A stretch of DNA of 64,000 nucleotides from Embiotoca jacksoni (lineage: Eukaryota; Chordata; Actinopteri; Embiotocidae): the NCBI GenBank assembly GCA_022577435.1, contig JAKOON010000005.1, positions 15,966,724-16,030,723 on the forward strand. The letters run 5' to 3'. Below, in pieces: positions 1 to 26,600 of this stretch. The number at the start of each line of letters is the position of its first letter. Position 1 is the first letter of the stretch. Position numbers and translations under genes: made by a program. The notes beneath the pieces are model-generated. The model did no database searches. It was given only the letters and a program-made list of their open reading frames with translations, and was not told the DNA's origin.

Positions 1-12214
<12,214 letters not shown>

Positions 12215-12785
12215 ACGTCTGACTGAGGAACGCCTGTGCCTGTGAGTATTTTTTGGGGTCGTTGCCACATTGACTTGTGCACAGACCCTGGAGAGGACCG
12301 CCTCCACCGAGCGAAGCCGGAGGATGAGGGCGGAGGAACAGGAGCAGAACATTTCAGTCTGAAACTAATGGTCTGTCTTCTGACTAAGACTTTGTCGCTC
12401 CACTTGAAACCCTATTCTCAGCATAGTCCTCTCTTTAATGAAACTCTTGTCCAGTTGTTTCCAAAGACAGTGAGAGAAACAAACATTGAGGGGCAGGGAC
12501 AAAGAATTTTGCAAAACAACAGGCTTAAAAGAGAAACGGTGAGCTGACTGTGAGAACTCCATCACATCTGTAAGCTTACAGGTACTTTGCACAACATTAC
12601 TTCACTGTGTATTGTAATGACTTTATTATGTTGATATTATCTATGTTTTTGTAAGATAATTTATTCAGCCAAAATGGTATTGTTGTGTTTTTTTGAGTCT
12701 CTTTGTAACTCTGTCTGAGTCGAGGCGTTGTTTATCCTTTCTAAAGAGTGATCTGCAAAAATAAAAGTAACTTGAATTTTTTTCT
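12215..12785 (+). other. ptprq: ptprq 3' UTR
   Basis: The stop TAA is at 12212-12214. The next 550 bases hold no conserved coding frame. An AATAAA signal stands at 12760-12765 and a T-rich stretch follows, so cleavage probably falls near 12,780-12,790. The exact end is inferred. Confidence 0.7.
12760..12765 (+). terminator. ptprq: ptprq polyadenylation signal AATAAA
   Basis: Canonical hexamer 546 bases past the stop, followed by a T-rich downstream element (gaattttttt). It is the only canonical hexamer I noticed in this 3' UTR. Confidence 0.75.
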
Positions 12786-13420
12786 GCCCTTGATGCTTAA
12801 CGTTAAAACACATTTAAGACCTTACCCATTAGATAGCCTGGGGTTTCCAGACCTAAATTCACTGCGTATATGGGTCTGGGCACGCCGCATTTAGGATCGT
12901 CCCCATTTGACTACCATATACTGTATGTTGTGCAACAAAATTCAACAATGTTGGAACTATGCTTAAATGTCATCACACCCCCAATGGTTGCTGATTGGTC
13001 CACCCTTCAGAGTGACAGAGCATCTGACTCGATCTGATTGAAAACCCACCCATGTCCCACCCACTGATAGCCATAACCTGACTGCACCACAGGCCCGTCA
13101 AACAAATAGACATGCTCCCAAAAATATGGCTTTTTGAAGCCTATTTTCAAATAAAAAAATTTGATTATTTTCAGATGAACCACCAGAAAACTAATAAGAA
13201 GATGGGATTTTGGCTAAAAACACCATAAGAACTTATTGAAACAATGTATTGACTTTGTATGTCGTGAGAGAAGTTAAATGGGAGTCTATGGAGGTGGAAG
13301 TTTTTTGGAACCAACTCCTAGCAGGCCTGGGTGGTATTGCACTTTATGACACTTCTGCATTGTCCTAATTTTTCAGACCCAGAAGCTACATCCACTTTTA
13401 TATACAGTCTATGGTTAAGA
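12786..13420. repeat. ptprq-iqsec3 gap, mostly a dispersed teleost repeat
   Basis: The stretch holds no gene. From about 12,830 to 13,412 it has the look of a dispersed fish repeat: gggagtctatggaggtgg, then gacccagaagctacatccac, ending in tttatatacagtctatgg, a phrase found over and over in teleost genomes. The family name and exact ends need a repeat library. Confidence 0.5.
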
Positions 13421-13674
13421 CGCATACAACATAACAGCATCATCCACTGTTGTTATGTACCCCGCTTGTACCCCGTACACTTCCTGTCTCTATTGTAGCT
13501 ATCAAATCAAGGCCCAGAGAAATGCCAAAAATAAAAGAGCCAACAGAATATGGAATAAGACTCCCAGTGAAAACGATGTGCTTAAAATCATGCATGCACA
13601 CACGCATGCAAATTCATTACCCCACACATTCAGACAGGGTAAATCCAGTACTGCTTCAGGGTTGACCTCGTCCA

Positions 13675-13797
13675 CTAATGAATGAGTTCAGACCCGGTGT
13701 GCTGGGATGACAGAGGAACACCGGCGCAGACTGATTTCCCATAAGCTCCTTCATTCCACCATCCTCCTTGCACACCTGGTGTGAATTCATTCATTAG
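13675..13797. repeat. Inverted repeat: 27-bp arms, 69-base loop
   Basis: The left arm 13675-13701 (ctaatgaatgag...) and the reverse complement of the right arm 13771-13797 match at 24 of 27 bases. The structure sits in the gap between the ends of ptprq and iqsec3, just beyond the iqsec3 polyadenylation signal. It could be a fold-back element or form a hairpin in read-through RNA. Confidence 0.7.
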
Positions 13798-13864
13798 AAA
13801 GGCAGAGTGCCACAGACACAGACCGTGTGGAGACGATGCCGTCGCACACAGAGGCACAGTCCAA

Positions 13865-14340
13865 GACTGAGAGTAAAAACTACTTTATTCTTTCATTCTC
13901 TTTGAACAGAAAAAATTAGAAATTCCATTAGTAAATATGTTGATCTTTAAGAAATCTCCTTTTTAGAAATATCGTGAGGGTGCAAAGATTAATGACAGTG
14001 CTCCACAGTGAGGATGCAGATTGGTGTGTCTCCATGACAACCACGGAGAAGGCAGGGGGTAAAAGGGCAGAGAGGAGGGAGGAAGAAGAGAGGGAGGAGA
14101 AAATGACATCAATCAACCCAACATGCCCTGACAATAATGATACAAACATAGAATCAAAATCCTCCCGTGTGCTGTAAATGAAAGATAAACAACAACAAAA
14201 CAAAAACCAAAAAATATCATGCGGTATAGTACAAGTCAGTCAGAGTTTACAGTAAACAAAGTGGGAATGCTGACTTGAGAAATCAAGCAGTTTCAAAGGT
14301 AAATTTAAGCTGATTTGTTGATTTGTTGTTGCTTTGGCAG

Positions 14341-14384
<44 letters not shown>

Positions 14385-16213
14385 TTCACTGTCCGTATAT
14401 TCACCAATACAGCATAGCCCTTTACACACCTTAACAGGTGACACAGCCATCTCTTAATAATCCTGTAATAACATGATATGGTAATTCAATGATGAATGTA
14501 GATCTGTAATAATGTCAGTGTTTGTTACCATGGTAACTGGAGTGTATGCTATAAAAGCTGCCTGTTTTCCATCTCTTCTTATAGCAGTAGCATTTAGGAC
14601 ACCCCCTGATGTTAAACGTGAATATTAATAATAACTATAATATCCTTTTTTCTTTTTAAACTAGATTTTCTCTGTACAAATACATACGTAGATACACACA
14701 CTGGGCAAACCAATTACTTTTTCAGAATAAATCTATATTATCTATTTACAATATATCCAATATATTCTGTGGTGCAAAAGGTACAAGACGTGTTTGGTAT
14801 GTCTCAGTTGGATGTTTCGTGAAGTGCTGTACAAACTGGCTCGAGCTCGAAACCATCGACACTGGACAACAACACGGTGATGAAGTCAATAATAAGTCCA
14901 TGGACATCTTCCATTTCCCCCCTGATTTCACATTCAGTACTGAAATACATCTCTGCTTATATATTATTTTCATAGTGTAAGGAAAATATAACAAGTGAGA
15001 GGGGAGTAATGTTTTTTTGAGGTGACCTTGGTCTACCCTGTGTACAGTAAATTCCTTTTTAACTAAAGCTTCTTTTTTTTTTTTTTTTTAAAGAAAAAAA
15101 CAAAACAGTTTCTGGGCGGAGATATTGTCTAAATCCAAAGGTAACATCAATATTCACACTGGGTAATCTATTGGGAGTAAATGTACAGGAAGTGAAAGGA
15201 TTCATATGCCTGTTTCAGCCATGTTTTGGTTGAATTACCAGCCCGACTCCCTGTTGCCCTTGAGTAAGCAGACTGAACACACGGTACACAAGTACTCCAC
15301 TCTCAGTGCAACGCAGAGATTCAGATACAGTATTACATGTTTGCAGTGCAGCAGACTCATTCCTCCAGAATCACAGAGTCGGGAAAGTGACAAACAACTG
15401 TGAAGATATCTGCCAACACAAGTTTCGCAAAATCCATAACTATGAAGCACTCAAATATGATTGTCATCAGGATATCGTTTTTTTTTTAGGTTTGTTTAGA
15501 GTAGCGACATCCTCACTCACTCCTCCATACTGTACATGACATGGTAGAGATGATAGAGCCTTTGACCATTTTCTTCACCTTCCTCTTCACACATATTGAT
15601 TATCTGTTCTCCAGAAAATGAGGGAACTAATAAACTGGTACTGTTGTTTCCTCACATTATGGAGAGGTGAGAAAAATGATTACAGTGTAGAGGAGCTAGA
15701 TTATGTGTGCTGAAATGATTCCTTGCTGAGTGTGGTGTCTAATACTGAAAACCTGGACCAATGACAGGCGTGAACATCAATATCCTGAAAAAAAACACAG
15801 AATTTTGTCCTTTGTATTTAAAGCCATCTCGTGTCCTTTCAGAGCTGCTTTTCTGACATCGTCTCTCGGTTTCAGGGTCAAAGCTCACGGATACTTTTGT
15901 TGGTTGCAGATGACATTTAAAAATGCAATGTCACCATATCCCTTAAAGAATATGAAATCTAGATAGAAAACAACATTGGCTACCGGGTGACATGTTGGAG
16001 ACAAAAGAAAGAAGAAAAGTTGTCTTTCAGAGATGCCATCAAAGCTACTTCATGTTCAAAAGCAACACAGCTCAGTCAGGACTATGAATAGTCTCCTTTG
16101 CCTTTCACGCCGCGATTCAAAGTGAGCTGACTTTTGCTCCAGCATGTTTGTGTTGTTGCATGTGAATGTGAGGGTCATGTCCGGCCCCCAGGGTTCGTAA
16201 AGTAGCTGATGAG
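13865..16213 (-). other. iqsec3: iqsec3 3' UTR
   Basis: The minus-strand stop is at 16216-16214. Going downstream on the minus strand there is no further exon, and the first canonical AATAAA is at 13889-13884 (TTTATT on the plus strand). This gives a 2.3-kb 3' UTR, a common size for synaptic genes. It includes a (GT)n run at about 14342-14383 and an A-rich tract near 15,070-15,100. The end position is inferred. Confidence 0.6.
13884..13889 (-). terminator. iqsec3: iqsec3 polyadenylation signal AATAAA
   Basis: TTTATT on the plus strand is AATAAA on the minus strand, followed by a T-rich stretch (gtagtttttactc). I saw no other canonical hexamer between it and the stop. Confidence 0.65.
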
Positions 16214-17194
16214 TCAAACGATGCTGCGGGAGCCGCTGGAGTTGCGCCTGCGGGTGAGAGGAAGGGTGTGGTGAAGGGGCATGGGTGAGTCAGGCGGACA
16301 GAATTGGTGGGGGTGGTTGTAAGGTGGAGGGGGAGGCGGCAGGGGAGGTTGGGGGCCGTCCCCCTCTCTGACGTGCACAGGTGTGGACAGGGCCGATTGG
16401 ATGAGCTGATGGGTGGCCGGGCCTTGGCTGAGGAAGGCCTCCATGCGCCCTCGCCCGCTCTGGTCCACAACAATCACCTTGACGATCTGCTGGCATTGGA
16501 TGAGTGTTTCTGGGCGGAGCTCTCCGGCCTGGATGGGGCTGAGCAAGGCGGGTGGCGCAGCCAGGGCCAGAGACGTGGACTCAATGCTGGGCTGGCTCAG
16601 CTGATAGGTCTGCAGCCTGTTGTGAATTGACACCTAGTTTAGGAACAGTCAGAGAACGCACGAGGAGTTACCAGCCTGAACGCAGCCTCTACGCAGCCCT
16701 CTGGTGTGTTACGCACATGGGCATGCGGGCATGCAGGCATGCAGGTAGGCAGTATGCGGAGCGAGCGCATGCAAAATAAACACACACACCAACATGCTCT
16801 TATTTTCTCTCAACCATTTCTTTACATGATTTACACTTGATCTCAATCATGTTTTTACACACACCAGCCCAGGAAGAGAAAAGGGTTGCAGGGTAAGAGG
16901 AGATTTTAGTCAAAAGTTATGGTGGGAACACTTTGGATTTTATGTGTGTGAGTGTGCGAACATGGTCAATGAGTGGCAGAATGAGAAGCTGAAAGATAAA
17001 GGAGTGTCAGGAGAGGAGAGAGGTGACACCGAGGGCGTGGTGTCTCCCTACCACAATTATGTACAACTCTAAGGGACTGACTGAGAGGCAGGAGAGAGAG
17101 GAGAGAATGGGCAAAGGAATAAAACAGAGAAAACTTGGAAAGGAGAGAACAGCTTCTATCAGTATGCCTAGTTAATGGAAGGGCTTGTTTTACA

Positions 17195-17228
<34 letters not shown>

Positions 17229-17697
17229 AAACTGTTAACAGTACCAAGCTTATCTGGCTTTGTCGATGGTATTCTACGAGCCAGCCAGGCTTATAGCAGC
17301 TTGCAATGGCTTACACAGTAAGGCTGGCAAGCAGCAGCTGATGAAAGAAGGGATGTTGTATAGCGAGTGGCTGCTGATCTACTCTTGAGGCACAGAGAGA
17401 GGCTGTTTGTAGCGCCACTACAGCAGACTCCTGTCAGCGGCCTTTGTATCCTTGGCTGCATAGTGGGGATGTGCCTCAGGCGGAACTCTTTTAAAGCCAA
17501 GCATGAAGCATACTTTCTTTTCAGGATGAGGCATGGCCCATTTCTAACCCCACACCCCACACACACACACACACTCATACAAAACCACACCTGCAGAACT
17601 GGAGACGCAGATACTTACCTGAGGGAGACAAGAGTAGCTTTGGCACTCACCTCTACTGTGTTGTTGTTTCCGGTTTTATCGTACACATCCTGTGGGC
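16214..17697 (-). CDS. iqsec3: iqsec3 proline-rich tail with PDZ-type C-terminus
   Basis: The small exon 17697-17651 (PQDVYDKTGNNNTVE) joins the last exon 16633-16214, which starts VSIHNRLQTYQLSQPS. It holds CQQIVKVIVVDQSGRGRME, a polyproline block PPLPPPPPPYNHPHQFCPP and ends in GSRSIV. S-I-V at the terminus fits a class I PDZ ligand. The plus strand here also has a long open frame, an antisense shadow of GC-rich coding sequence. Confidence 0.92.
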
Positions 17698-20600
17698 CTG
17701 TGAGGAGAAATGGGTCATTTTGTAAGTCAACAGCTTCATACAGAAAGTCAAACATGTCAGAAACTGACTCTCGTACAGGGGATTGTCATTTCGGTAAAGG
17801 AATCGTTTCAGGAATACTGTTTGTTAGCCTCTTTACAGGAGAAGATCTCTTGTGCTGTCAATAGAGTACAGAATTTACAAAAGCTATGACCGACAGTAGT
17901 CCTGCAGATGGTGAAAACTAAATTTGGTTTTGTTTGTCAACCAATTATACAATATATAATGTGTTAGTTAATGAGCTTTAGAGATGTTGCCATATCTTCA
18001 GTGAGACAGTTAAGCTGGCCCTTTAGACAAAGCCAAGGCTGCAAGTGTTTACCTCGTATTTTCTACAGTGGTGTCAATCCTCTCATGTAACTCTCTGCAA
18101 GAAAGCAAGTGCATGTTCTAAAATTTAAAACTATTCCCATATAGACGGAGTTGGAGACTGTATAGTGCATTGTAACTTGTTGATGTAATCTGTCCACAAG
18201 GTAAAAAATATGGTAAATATATAGGTAAAATATGTTTTCAGTCATGTTGGAAACTGCACGGGAACTACTTCTTTCTTTCATATTTTAAACGTGACGGAGA
18301 CCGGAAAGGTGACAGTTGACGCCCTCTCACTATCATCTGCTGTTATTTCTTACTGTCCTTTTCAGTGTGTGCTTTTTCATCCACCTGTCTTTCATGAAGT
18401 CGTCCTATTTTCTATAATTCAGTGATGTATGCTTTAGCAAAACCAGCACCTGAGGGAGATCCATGTCCTGTGTGTGTCTCCACTTGACCACCATTGGTGT
18501 GTAAGCCGTGTGGCTGGACGCCTTGTTGCCTCTCCAATTCCCCTACAACACAAGAAAGAGGGGTTACAACCAGGCATGCACAGGATGGTGCGTGTTTGTT
18601 TGCATTTGGAGAAGTCGAGGATAGCATGCTTTTTTTTTTCTTACACTGGATGTGAATCTGCTCCATCTCGTTGACCTCTGTGATCGCCTCTCTGAGCTCT
18701 TCGGCAAACTTCCGGAGCTCCTCTCCGCTCGGAGAGCAGAAACTCACCAGCTGCTTCTTCTCTGAGGTAAACGGGCTCAGCATGGTGACACCATGGGCGT
18801 AGTCTGATGAGTGGCCCCAACAAAGAGAAAAAGGAAGTGCTTTGATATTGAACACTTGAGCTTTGTTTGAGTTCCTACTTCATAAAAGGATGCCCTGAGG
18901 ATGACCTGCAAAAACTCATACTTCACTGGACTAATGGTAAAAATGTGTTCATCTGCAGCACGTGGCTTCTTGAAGACTAAAGCTAAAGGGTAAAGGAGAT
19001 CAGTGAGGCAAACCTTTTATTTCTTTACTCTGATGATACCAAAGTAAAGTAAACAGGGAACTCATAGTTTGTTTTGATAGAAATATCATTTATTCTTCAA
19101 AATCTACATCTAAAGTGAATCTATAATTCCATAAATTATACACCGAGATGTCTGAAATTTAATCTCAAACTGCACTATTGATCCAGTCCATATTATGGGG
19201 TCATGAGTTGTGTTACTTTCCACCCCCGTCTTGTCACTCTCTATCCATTCACCAGATGTCTTCAGGCTTTCTTTCTTACATCTCTTCAGCGTCCCGCCCA
19301 CTCACACACCTGTACCCAGTTTCCTTATTATCTCAGCCTTATCATATATTCCAGCCCTTTTTCTACCTTCATTTATCAGGTTGTTGTATCATTCATGCTT
19401 TATGACTGCTATATTACTGTTGTACCTGCTTACCACTAAGGCATCATTCTCACCATCTAATGAATTAAGGAATTAAACTGTACCTGCCTGCCTGTTCCTC
19501 AGATCATGAAGTCCTCAGAGCTTCATCACCAAAGGTTTATGGTTAAGGTTTTATGAATGTTTCCTGATGAAGGTATAAAGACTGAAACCTTGTTTGTGAA
19601 GGGAGGACAAGTGATTGATAGTGTGTGGGATCTCTTCATCCTCTCGTTTTTTTTACTGCACTAAAATCTACAAGTGATCAGTCGTGTTTTGAAGGTTTGT
19701 ACAGTTTGATCAATTGAGGATCTCAGATTTTGAATATTTCTACCTCAAACTGGCAGCACAAATCAAATTGTTGGCTCTACTTTATAGCCTGAAGCATAAA
19801 ATTGAATGAGGATGTGGAAAACAACATTCACGTTAATGCAGTAAACCTACAGATACAGTACAAGCATACAAGGTCCTCCACATTTGTAAGCTCCACCCAT
19901 GTTCTTTTGAAGCTTGAAGAATGAATCTATACAATAATATTTATTTTAAAAGATACACTTAAATCTGTGACAACAAGCAACTTTCCGGAAAGATATCTAC
20001 TGTAACTTGACAACAGTGTATTAATTTTGTTTTACTGGAGACCCCTTGGCAATTCCTTAAAGTCTGGGTCGTGACACTGGCTTGACAGACAACATTGCTG
20101 TGGATGGGTCTGACAGTTAGCTCAGCAATTTTCCAGCACAAGAGTGGAGCTGTTCTGGGAATAAATTGCTGCAGAGTGAAAGAGCATCTTACATTCATTG
20201 CTGAAGAGGTGAAACTGCATTCCCAGGAGACCCATAGCTTTACAGAAGGTGTAGGAGGCAGAGCTTTTCTTCTTGGGGCACAGCTTCAGGATCTAGAGGC
20301 ACACAACACACAAACTTTGTTCAAGTGCATTGGGCCACATGCTGCTTATCTGATTGTATGTCCAGTATTTGATGCATTTATTGATGCTCAATGGTGAATG
20401 TTTTTAGGGAGAAATCCTTACCAACAGCAGGTCGTTGAAGAGGAAGACTTCTCTCTGGAGCTGGGACAGTTTCTGTTTGTGAGGTTTGTTGGCGTCAGGC
20501 ACCTCAAACAGACGACAGCAGCACACCAGACGTCTGTGGGGCACGGCAAGGATCTGCAGAGATGAGGTTAAAGAGATGGAGATGACAGCCAGTAAAGCAG

Positions 20601-23600
20601 AGGACACACTGCAGCAAAATAATTTGTGTCACAAGAGAGAGGAGACTGCACAAATAGGTACAGACAGCTCACGGAAATGTGGAAAAAATGTATAAAGACT
20701 TGCAGACAATCTGGGATCTTACTTACAGTTTTCAGGCCCAGGATAGACTGCTCCACACGGCTCACGTAGGTGACATGGTCTTCGTTTGAGCGCAGCTCTC
20801 TCTGTTGGATCCTTTCATAAATACCTGCAACCATCTCTCTGGGGATGTCTGCTCCATCATCCACACCTGGGAGAATGCAAGGGTTGATATGATGCAGTAG
20901 TGGTGACTTTACACACAGCTAAGGGTCTATGGGCCTCCACCCTCAGCCCCACCCTTACTCTTAGCCCAGACCCATCCAATCACAGAACTTAAAAGACAGC
21001 ATCAAATTGGATTAATAACTATTTGTAAATGTTTGTTAGATATGTAATAACTTCAAATATCTGTCCTCTTCTGTTGTTCATAAATGTGTAATATGATGTT
21101 ACATGTAAGAAGTTGATATCTGACAAATATTCCACTGCAAAGGTTGGTGTTAAAGATTCACTGTACTACTATTGAGCAATGTTTTCATTAGTGGCACCCT
21201 TTTTAGCTTTAAAAAGGAAGTCTCACCTAAAACACAATCTGCATTGTGCTGTACAATTTCAATTCAGACACTCTTTATTCTGAATACTAAATAATGTAAA
21301 CTTGAAAATCATATTATTATCATTTGACACATTTTGGAGTTGGTCCATTGATAGTGTTAATTATTCACAGTTTTTGATTGTGAATCATTTGACTGTGCAG
21401 ATTCCTGGAAAGATTGGCAACAGTCACAGCGGGAGCTGACTGGGATCTTAACTACAAACTAACTAATCTAAATTTGTAACTGACTGTGCGCTCATATCAA
21501 TCGTTATCTAAGGTATAACGGCCAAATTCATTTTATTTCTTTGTAGAGCTTGCATCCGTGAAACCGAAAATGTTCCTTTATCTCAGCATGCATTGTGTCT
21601 TTGTAGTTGCTCCATTATCAGTATGGAGCTGCACGCAGAGTTGTGGAATATTATGAGAAAAGATAATGACTGATGAAATTAGTTTAATTTGCGGTGGATT
21701 TTTCTGTTAACTGAAGGTACAGATGAAAGTGACGCTGCTCTTCTTTAGGCCCTGGCTGCAGTAAATGTATGTATCTGTTGAACCTCTGGGCGGTGACGGC
21801 GTTGAGAGCTTTGGGGAGCTCAGCGCAGGTGATGAGATGCTTCCGGAAACCCAAGCTTGTATCTTTAAATTTGACGCTAAGTGAGCCTCAGTTAAATGGG
21901 CTGACGCCACGGTCTCTGGGGCAGAGCTTTGAGTAGAGGATATCAGGAATGTCTTCCTGCATTGCTGATGGTTTCTTGATGGTAGCAAACGGAGGCAGGC
22001 AGCCTCTTTGAGTAATTTACTTAAGTTTAAGAGGCTGCCACTCAAAAGCCAAGTTGATAAGAGAGTGCTTGTTGTAAAACTTTGACTTCACCTGCCTTCT
22101 GCTCTCTCTTTCGTCTTCCTCATCATTCATTCTGTCATTATTAATCTGATGCATCTCCTCATGCTCTGCAGTGGAGGGTTTGAGCTGTGCAAGTATGTAC
22201 ATGTGGTTACTATTTATAACCGCTGTTCAAACTCTGCTCATGACCACTTGTCATAAATGTTGAAACATGTCTGCAACTCATTACACCAGCTCTGTCCACG
22301 GGGACAGTTCACCCTCCCTGAACTGACACATGCATAGTGTACAGCCTGTAAACACACGCTCTCTATCTCTTTTATACATACGGTAAATATGCACACACTA
22401 ACCTCTCAGATTGCGGATGAAGTCATCGAGGCCCATTTTGCGCTGCGGTTTGATGTTGGGAGAGTACATGTCAGTGTTGAGGAGGACCACAGCGAAGGCC
22501 AGGATGAAGATGGTGTCTGGGTTGTGAAACTGCTGCACCACATCTGGATTACACATACAGTACCTCTGACTGTGGAGGACAAATAGGACAACAGAGATGT
22601 ACATCAGGATTGTGGTCAAACATTTCTCTCTCACTTCTTAAACCAGTAACATAGGCTCTCTGGATTTTCAGCCACTGGAACACATTTTGCTGAAAGTAAG
22701 ACACAACAAAGAACGAACAGCAACAGTGAAATCCCGGTGATCATTCAAACAACATCCTGAAGAGGATTATTGCTTTTGATAACATATATGTACTGCTGAA
22801 ATGTTTTCTCTGGTGTAACAAACTTGGGATGCAAAGACATAAAACAGAGCACAAACAAAATAATATTGCACATTTTTTGCTAGGTAACACCTATAATAAC
22901 AAAAAATATATAGCTATTTAATGGACATCCAGGACAAATCATATTGTTTGGCTTTATCCTTGTATTGTATTGTATACAACATTCATTGGACCATTCAAAA
23001 CAAATCACAGCAATAAATCCAACCAGATTAAGCGATTACCCGGTGTTTGGTGAGAACCCTGCTAATCAAATACAGATAAGTGTCAAACAATTTCCTAGCA
23101 ACGGAAATATAAACAACCCACCAGAGAAAATAAATTAAATGCCAAACAAGATTTAGGATACTGCAGCGCTTTACTGCTTGTTTAGTGTGAAGTTTATCAG
23201 TTACGTCGAGCTAAAACAAATAGTTTAACACAACAGTCCAAAAAATCCTGCCTTTATGAAGATGTGTTGCCACATACATTTTCTTAATGTTTTGTCTACC
23301 TCATTTATAATCAAAGAGATTGAATATTAGAAACACTTCTTCACAACCTTGCATCTTTATCTATGAACCAGAAGCTAACACCCTGATATTAAGCCCAGTT
23401 GCACCGACAAGTCCACAAATTGCCTTTGACTGGAGCCTGAACTGCTTTAAAATATCAACAGTGAACTGGGGAGGATTCTTGGGATTTGAAGATTGCAATC
23501 GGGCGCAATAACAAAATTAGGAAAAGCGTCACGAAGAGAGATCAGTACAAACTGTTCAAGTTATAGAGGTAAGATGGAGAACGCTTTTTATTCCTGCTGT

Positions 23601-26600
23601 GAGCTGGGGAATTCAGATTGATTTTAAGGCAGAAACCTCCCATACCAGCTACACTACTTTATGATTTGACTGATTGAAGCTTCTACTCAGATTTGAGGAG
23701 CAGTCATTGTACTATAACTGAGACTGACAGGACAGAGGAGACATTTGACAGTGCAAAATAGTTCTGCCGTAGGTAAGGCAACACTGCCCAATCTACTTTG
23801 CAGCCAGAGATGCTACATTTGGACTTGCTTTGCCCCGTTGCTGCCCACAGGCTTCACAAATTCTCACTTCCACCCTCCCCTCCTCCACCCACAGCTCCCT
23901 CCCTATCTTCCTTACTGTCACTTACACTTACACAGTGGGCCATTTTAGTAGTGGGAGGCTTTTATCTTTGCAGCCAGGCAGGATGCAGACATGGAGAGGG
24001 CTGCTCTGCTCCAAAGGAGTATGTACTTGTCAGAGCATATGGAAGCGAGAGACCACATCTGAGACCTCTGCAACCAGAGAGCCATTTCCTGCACCCCACA
24101 CAAGATCTAAGGACAAAGAACTCACAGGGTATCAATCGACCAGCTCAGTTCAGTAGAAATGCTTTTGTCTGAGGGAGACTAGATCCTGGTTGGCACAAAC
24201 ACCCCACAGATATAGCAAGGCACATGCTGTACATACGATCCTGATTTGCCAACTTGATGTAATTCTGCGGCAAATTCATCAAAGACTGAGTGCAAAGCAA
24301 GATGTTCTGTATGCGTGTGTATGCATGCAAATGGAAATGTGCACGGATGTGTAAGTGCATATGTGTGCATGATTATACAATGAGTGAGCAAACAGTTGAA
24401 GGAATAAATAAAGCGGTGGGCATGTGCATGTATTTGTGTTTCATTCACACATTTCCAAGCAAGGATCTCCATCTTATGTAACCAGTTTATTTAAACACTT
24501 GCTCCCGATCTCTTATCGTCATATCTGCATGAAAGTTGCATGCCAGCTGGCACAAATACCACTTCGTATAAAAGAAGTACTCTCAACAAGAGTACAACAC
24601 GCTTGAAACAGATGACATAACAACTGTTACGTAACATAGATGGCATCGGATGTGTGGCTGTCCTGATAAAGCCCACTCCTTTCTGACCTGCACTCAAAGC
24701 TCCAGTGACAGAGTGTGGTCTTAGACTGCTGATGACTTCATAATCTGCACCCAGGGGCTCAGCACGTATGATTGAGTATGATGTGATTAACTGATGACAC
24801 CAGTGGGTGTTCTGATTGGCCCCCAAATCAGGCTCAGACAGAGAAAGTGTCATGGCTGCTCCTCTGCCTCTCTTTTCTCACCACCTCTTGCTTGGAAGAA
24901 CACACTTCCCTCAATGGATAGCGTGGTAAAAGTCTGTATATTCTGCATTGTTTACAATCGATGAAAAGACTAAAACCATCAAGGAATTTATTCTTCTAAC
25001 AGGTACTGTCAGTAAGCTATTGCCAAAACCTCACAAATGTCTCTGCGCAAGACCTGCATTGTTGCCCTAAACATATTACCGAGCCACTTCTTTGCACTGG
25101 CTTACGCTTCCTTCATTGAAATAACATGGGCATTATGTTTATTGAAATTACTAAATCCCAAGTCCACAGTTCTGGTGCTGTAAATACTCACTCGAACATG
25201 AAATATGTATCAACCCACAAATGGAAATAATCCCAAATAAAACCACTATTACCTTCTGTTTGAAATATGTTTACTAAAAACTACAGTACCCAGCTGTTTA
25301 AGCAAATGTTTAAAAACAAGATACTGTACAACAAAACTGAGTACACCCATAGGTGAAATTATTCAAATATTAAATTATTTAAAATCCTAAAATGATTCTA
25401 TTATTTTTAAGACAAAGTGTAGAGTATTTGTTCTGATGGAAACAACTTAAATGTACTACATTGAAAATACAGCTACCAAAGTCCAACTTCAATGCTACAA
25501 AAATGAGTTAAACTCTGACTGCTACAACAAAAAGATTTTACAAACATGGTTATAAAATGATCTGCTAAGACCACAGCTTTCTCTGTTTGGCCTAATGCTT
25601 CGTGTCAAATAAAAAAACAAGCCGGATGAAAAGTGGCAAAACATTCTTTGGTCAGATAAAACAAAAGTCAACAAGCAAATTGGTTTGGATCAGATGGGGT
25701 CCAACATGTTTAGCACGGATCTGGACACAATTACCACAAGAGGTGATATCGAACTGCAAGAGTGCAGACGGTGTGGGGAGAAATTGCATTTATAAATGGC
25801 ACTGTGTGTATATATTTGGATACCCAAATGCTGAATGAACAAATTACATCCAGTCTCAAGAAGCTGGGCAAAAGAGGAATTTTCCAACATGACAATTATT
25901 CAAAACTAGCTGCAACAATGACACAGAAGATTTTAAAGAAGAAAAAAGTGACTACAGATACAGAATATCCCTAAAATTGAATCCAACAGAACACCTTTGG
26001 AGTCTTTTAAAGTGGAAGGGGGAGCAATAAAATCCCCCCAGCAAAGAGCGGCTGAACAGAATCATCTGTGACAAATGGCAGAACATCTCTTCACAGATTT
26101 GTGACAGACCGGTATCCTCCTTCCCCAGGAGGATCAAATCTGTCATCACAAATCAAGGTAAAATGAAACAAAGGAATGCAATCTCACAAATGAAGGATGT
26201 ACTCACGTTTTGCTGCATTGAAATACAGTTTCTTTAAATACTGTATTTCTGATCTGTTTTTATTAGCTATGGTAGCAGTAGCATGGATCAACCAACAATA
26301 GCTCAACAACTTTCAGAGAATTTCTATGACACCGGTACACACATTCAACCTCAAAGGCAGACAGGTGATCCTCTGACTTTTCATCTCGTGTCATCAGCCA
26401 AATTCATGCAGTTTTTTGGTTTATACCCAAATACCTGCAAAGCAAATGACACTGGTACCATCTGTATTCCTATCTGTTGTTTGTATTATGTGCAAATTAG
26501 CAGTGCAAACTAAGATGATAAACGTGGCAAACATTACCTGCTTAACATCCTGCTACCATTGTTATTTTTAACACATTTTTGCCTGCGGATGTCAGCATTG

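Noticed and set aside
16304..16630. 108-residue plus-strand frame
   Set aside because: Antisense shadow of the last iqsec3 exon.
25602..25974. A host gene related to transposase
   Set aside because: Stops, frameshifts and flanking inverted repeats show a decayed Tc1-like element, not a domesticated gene.
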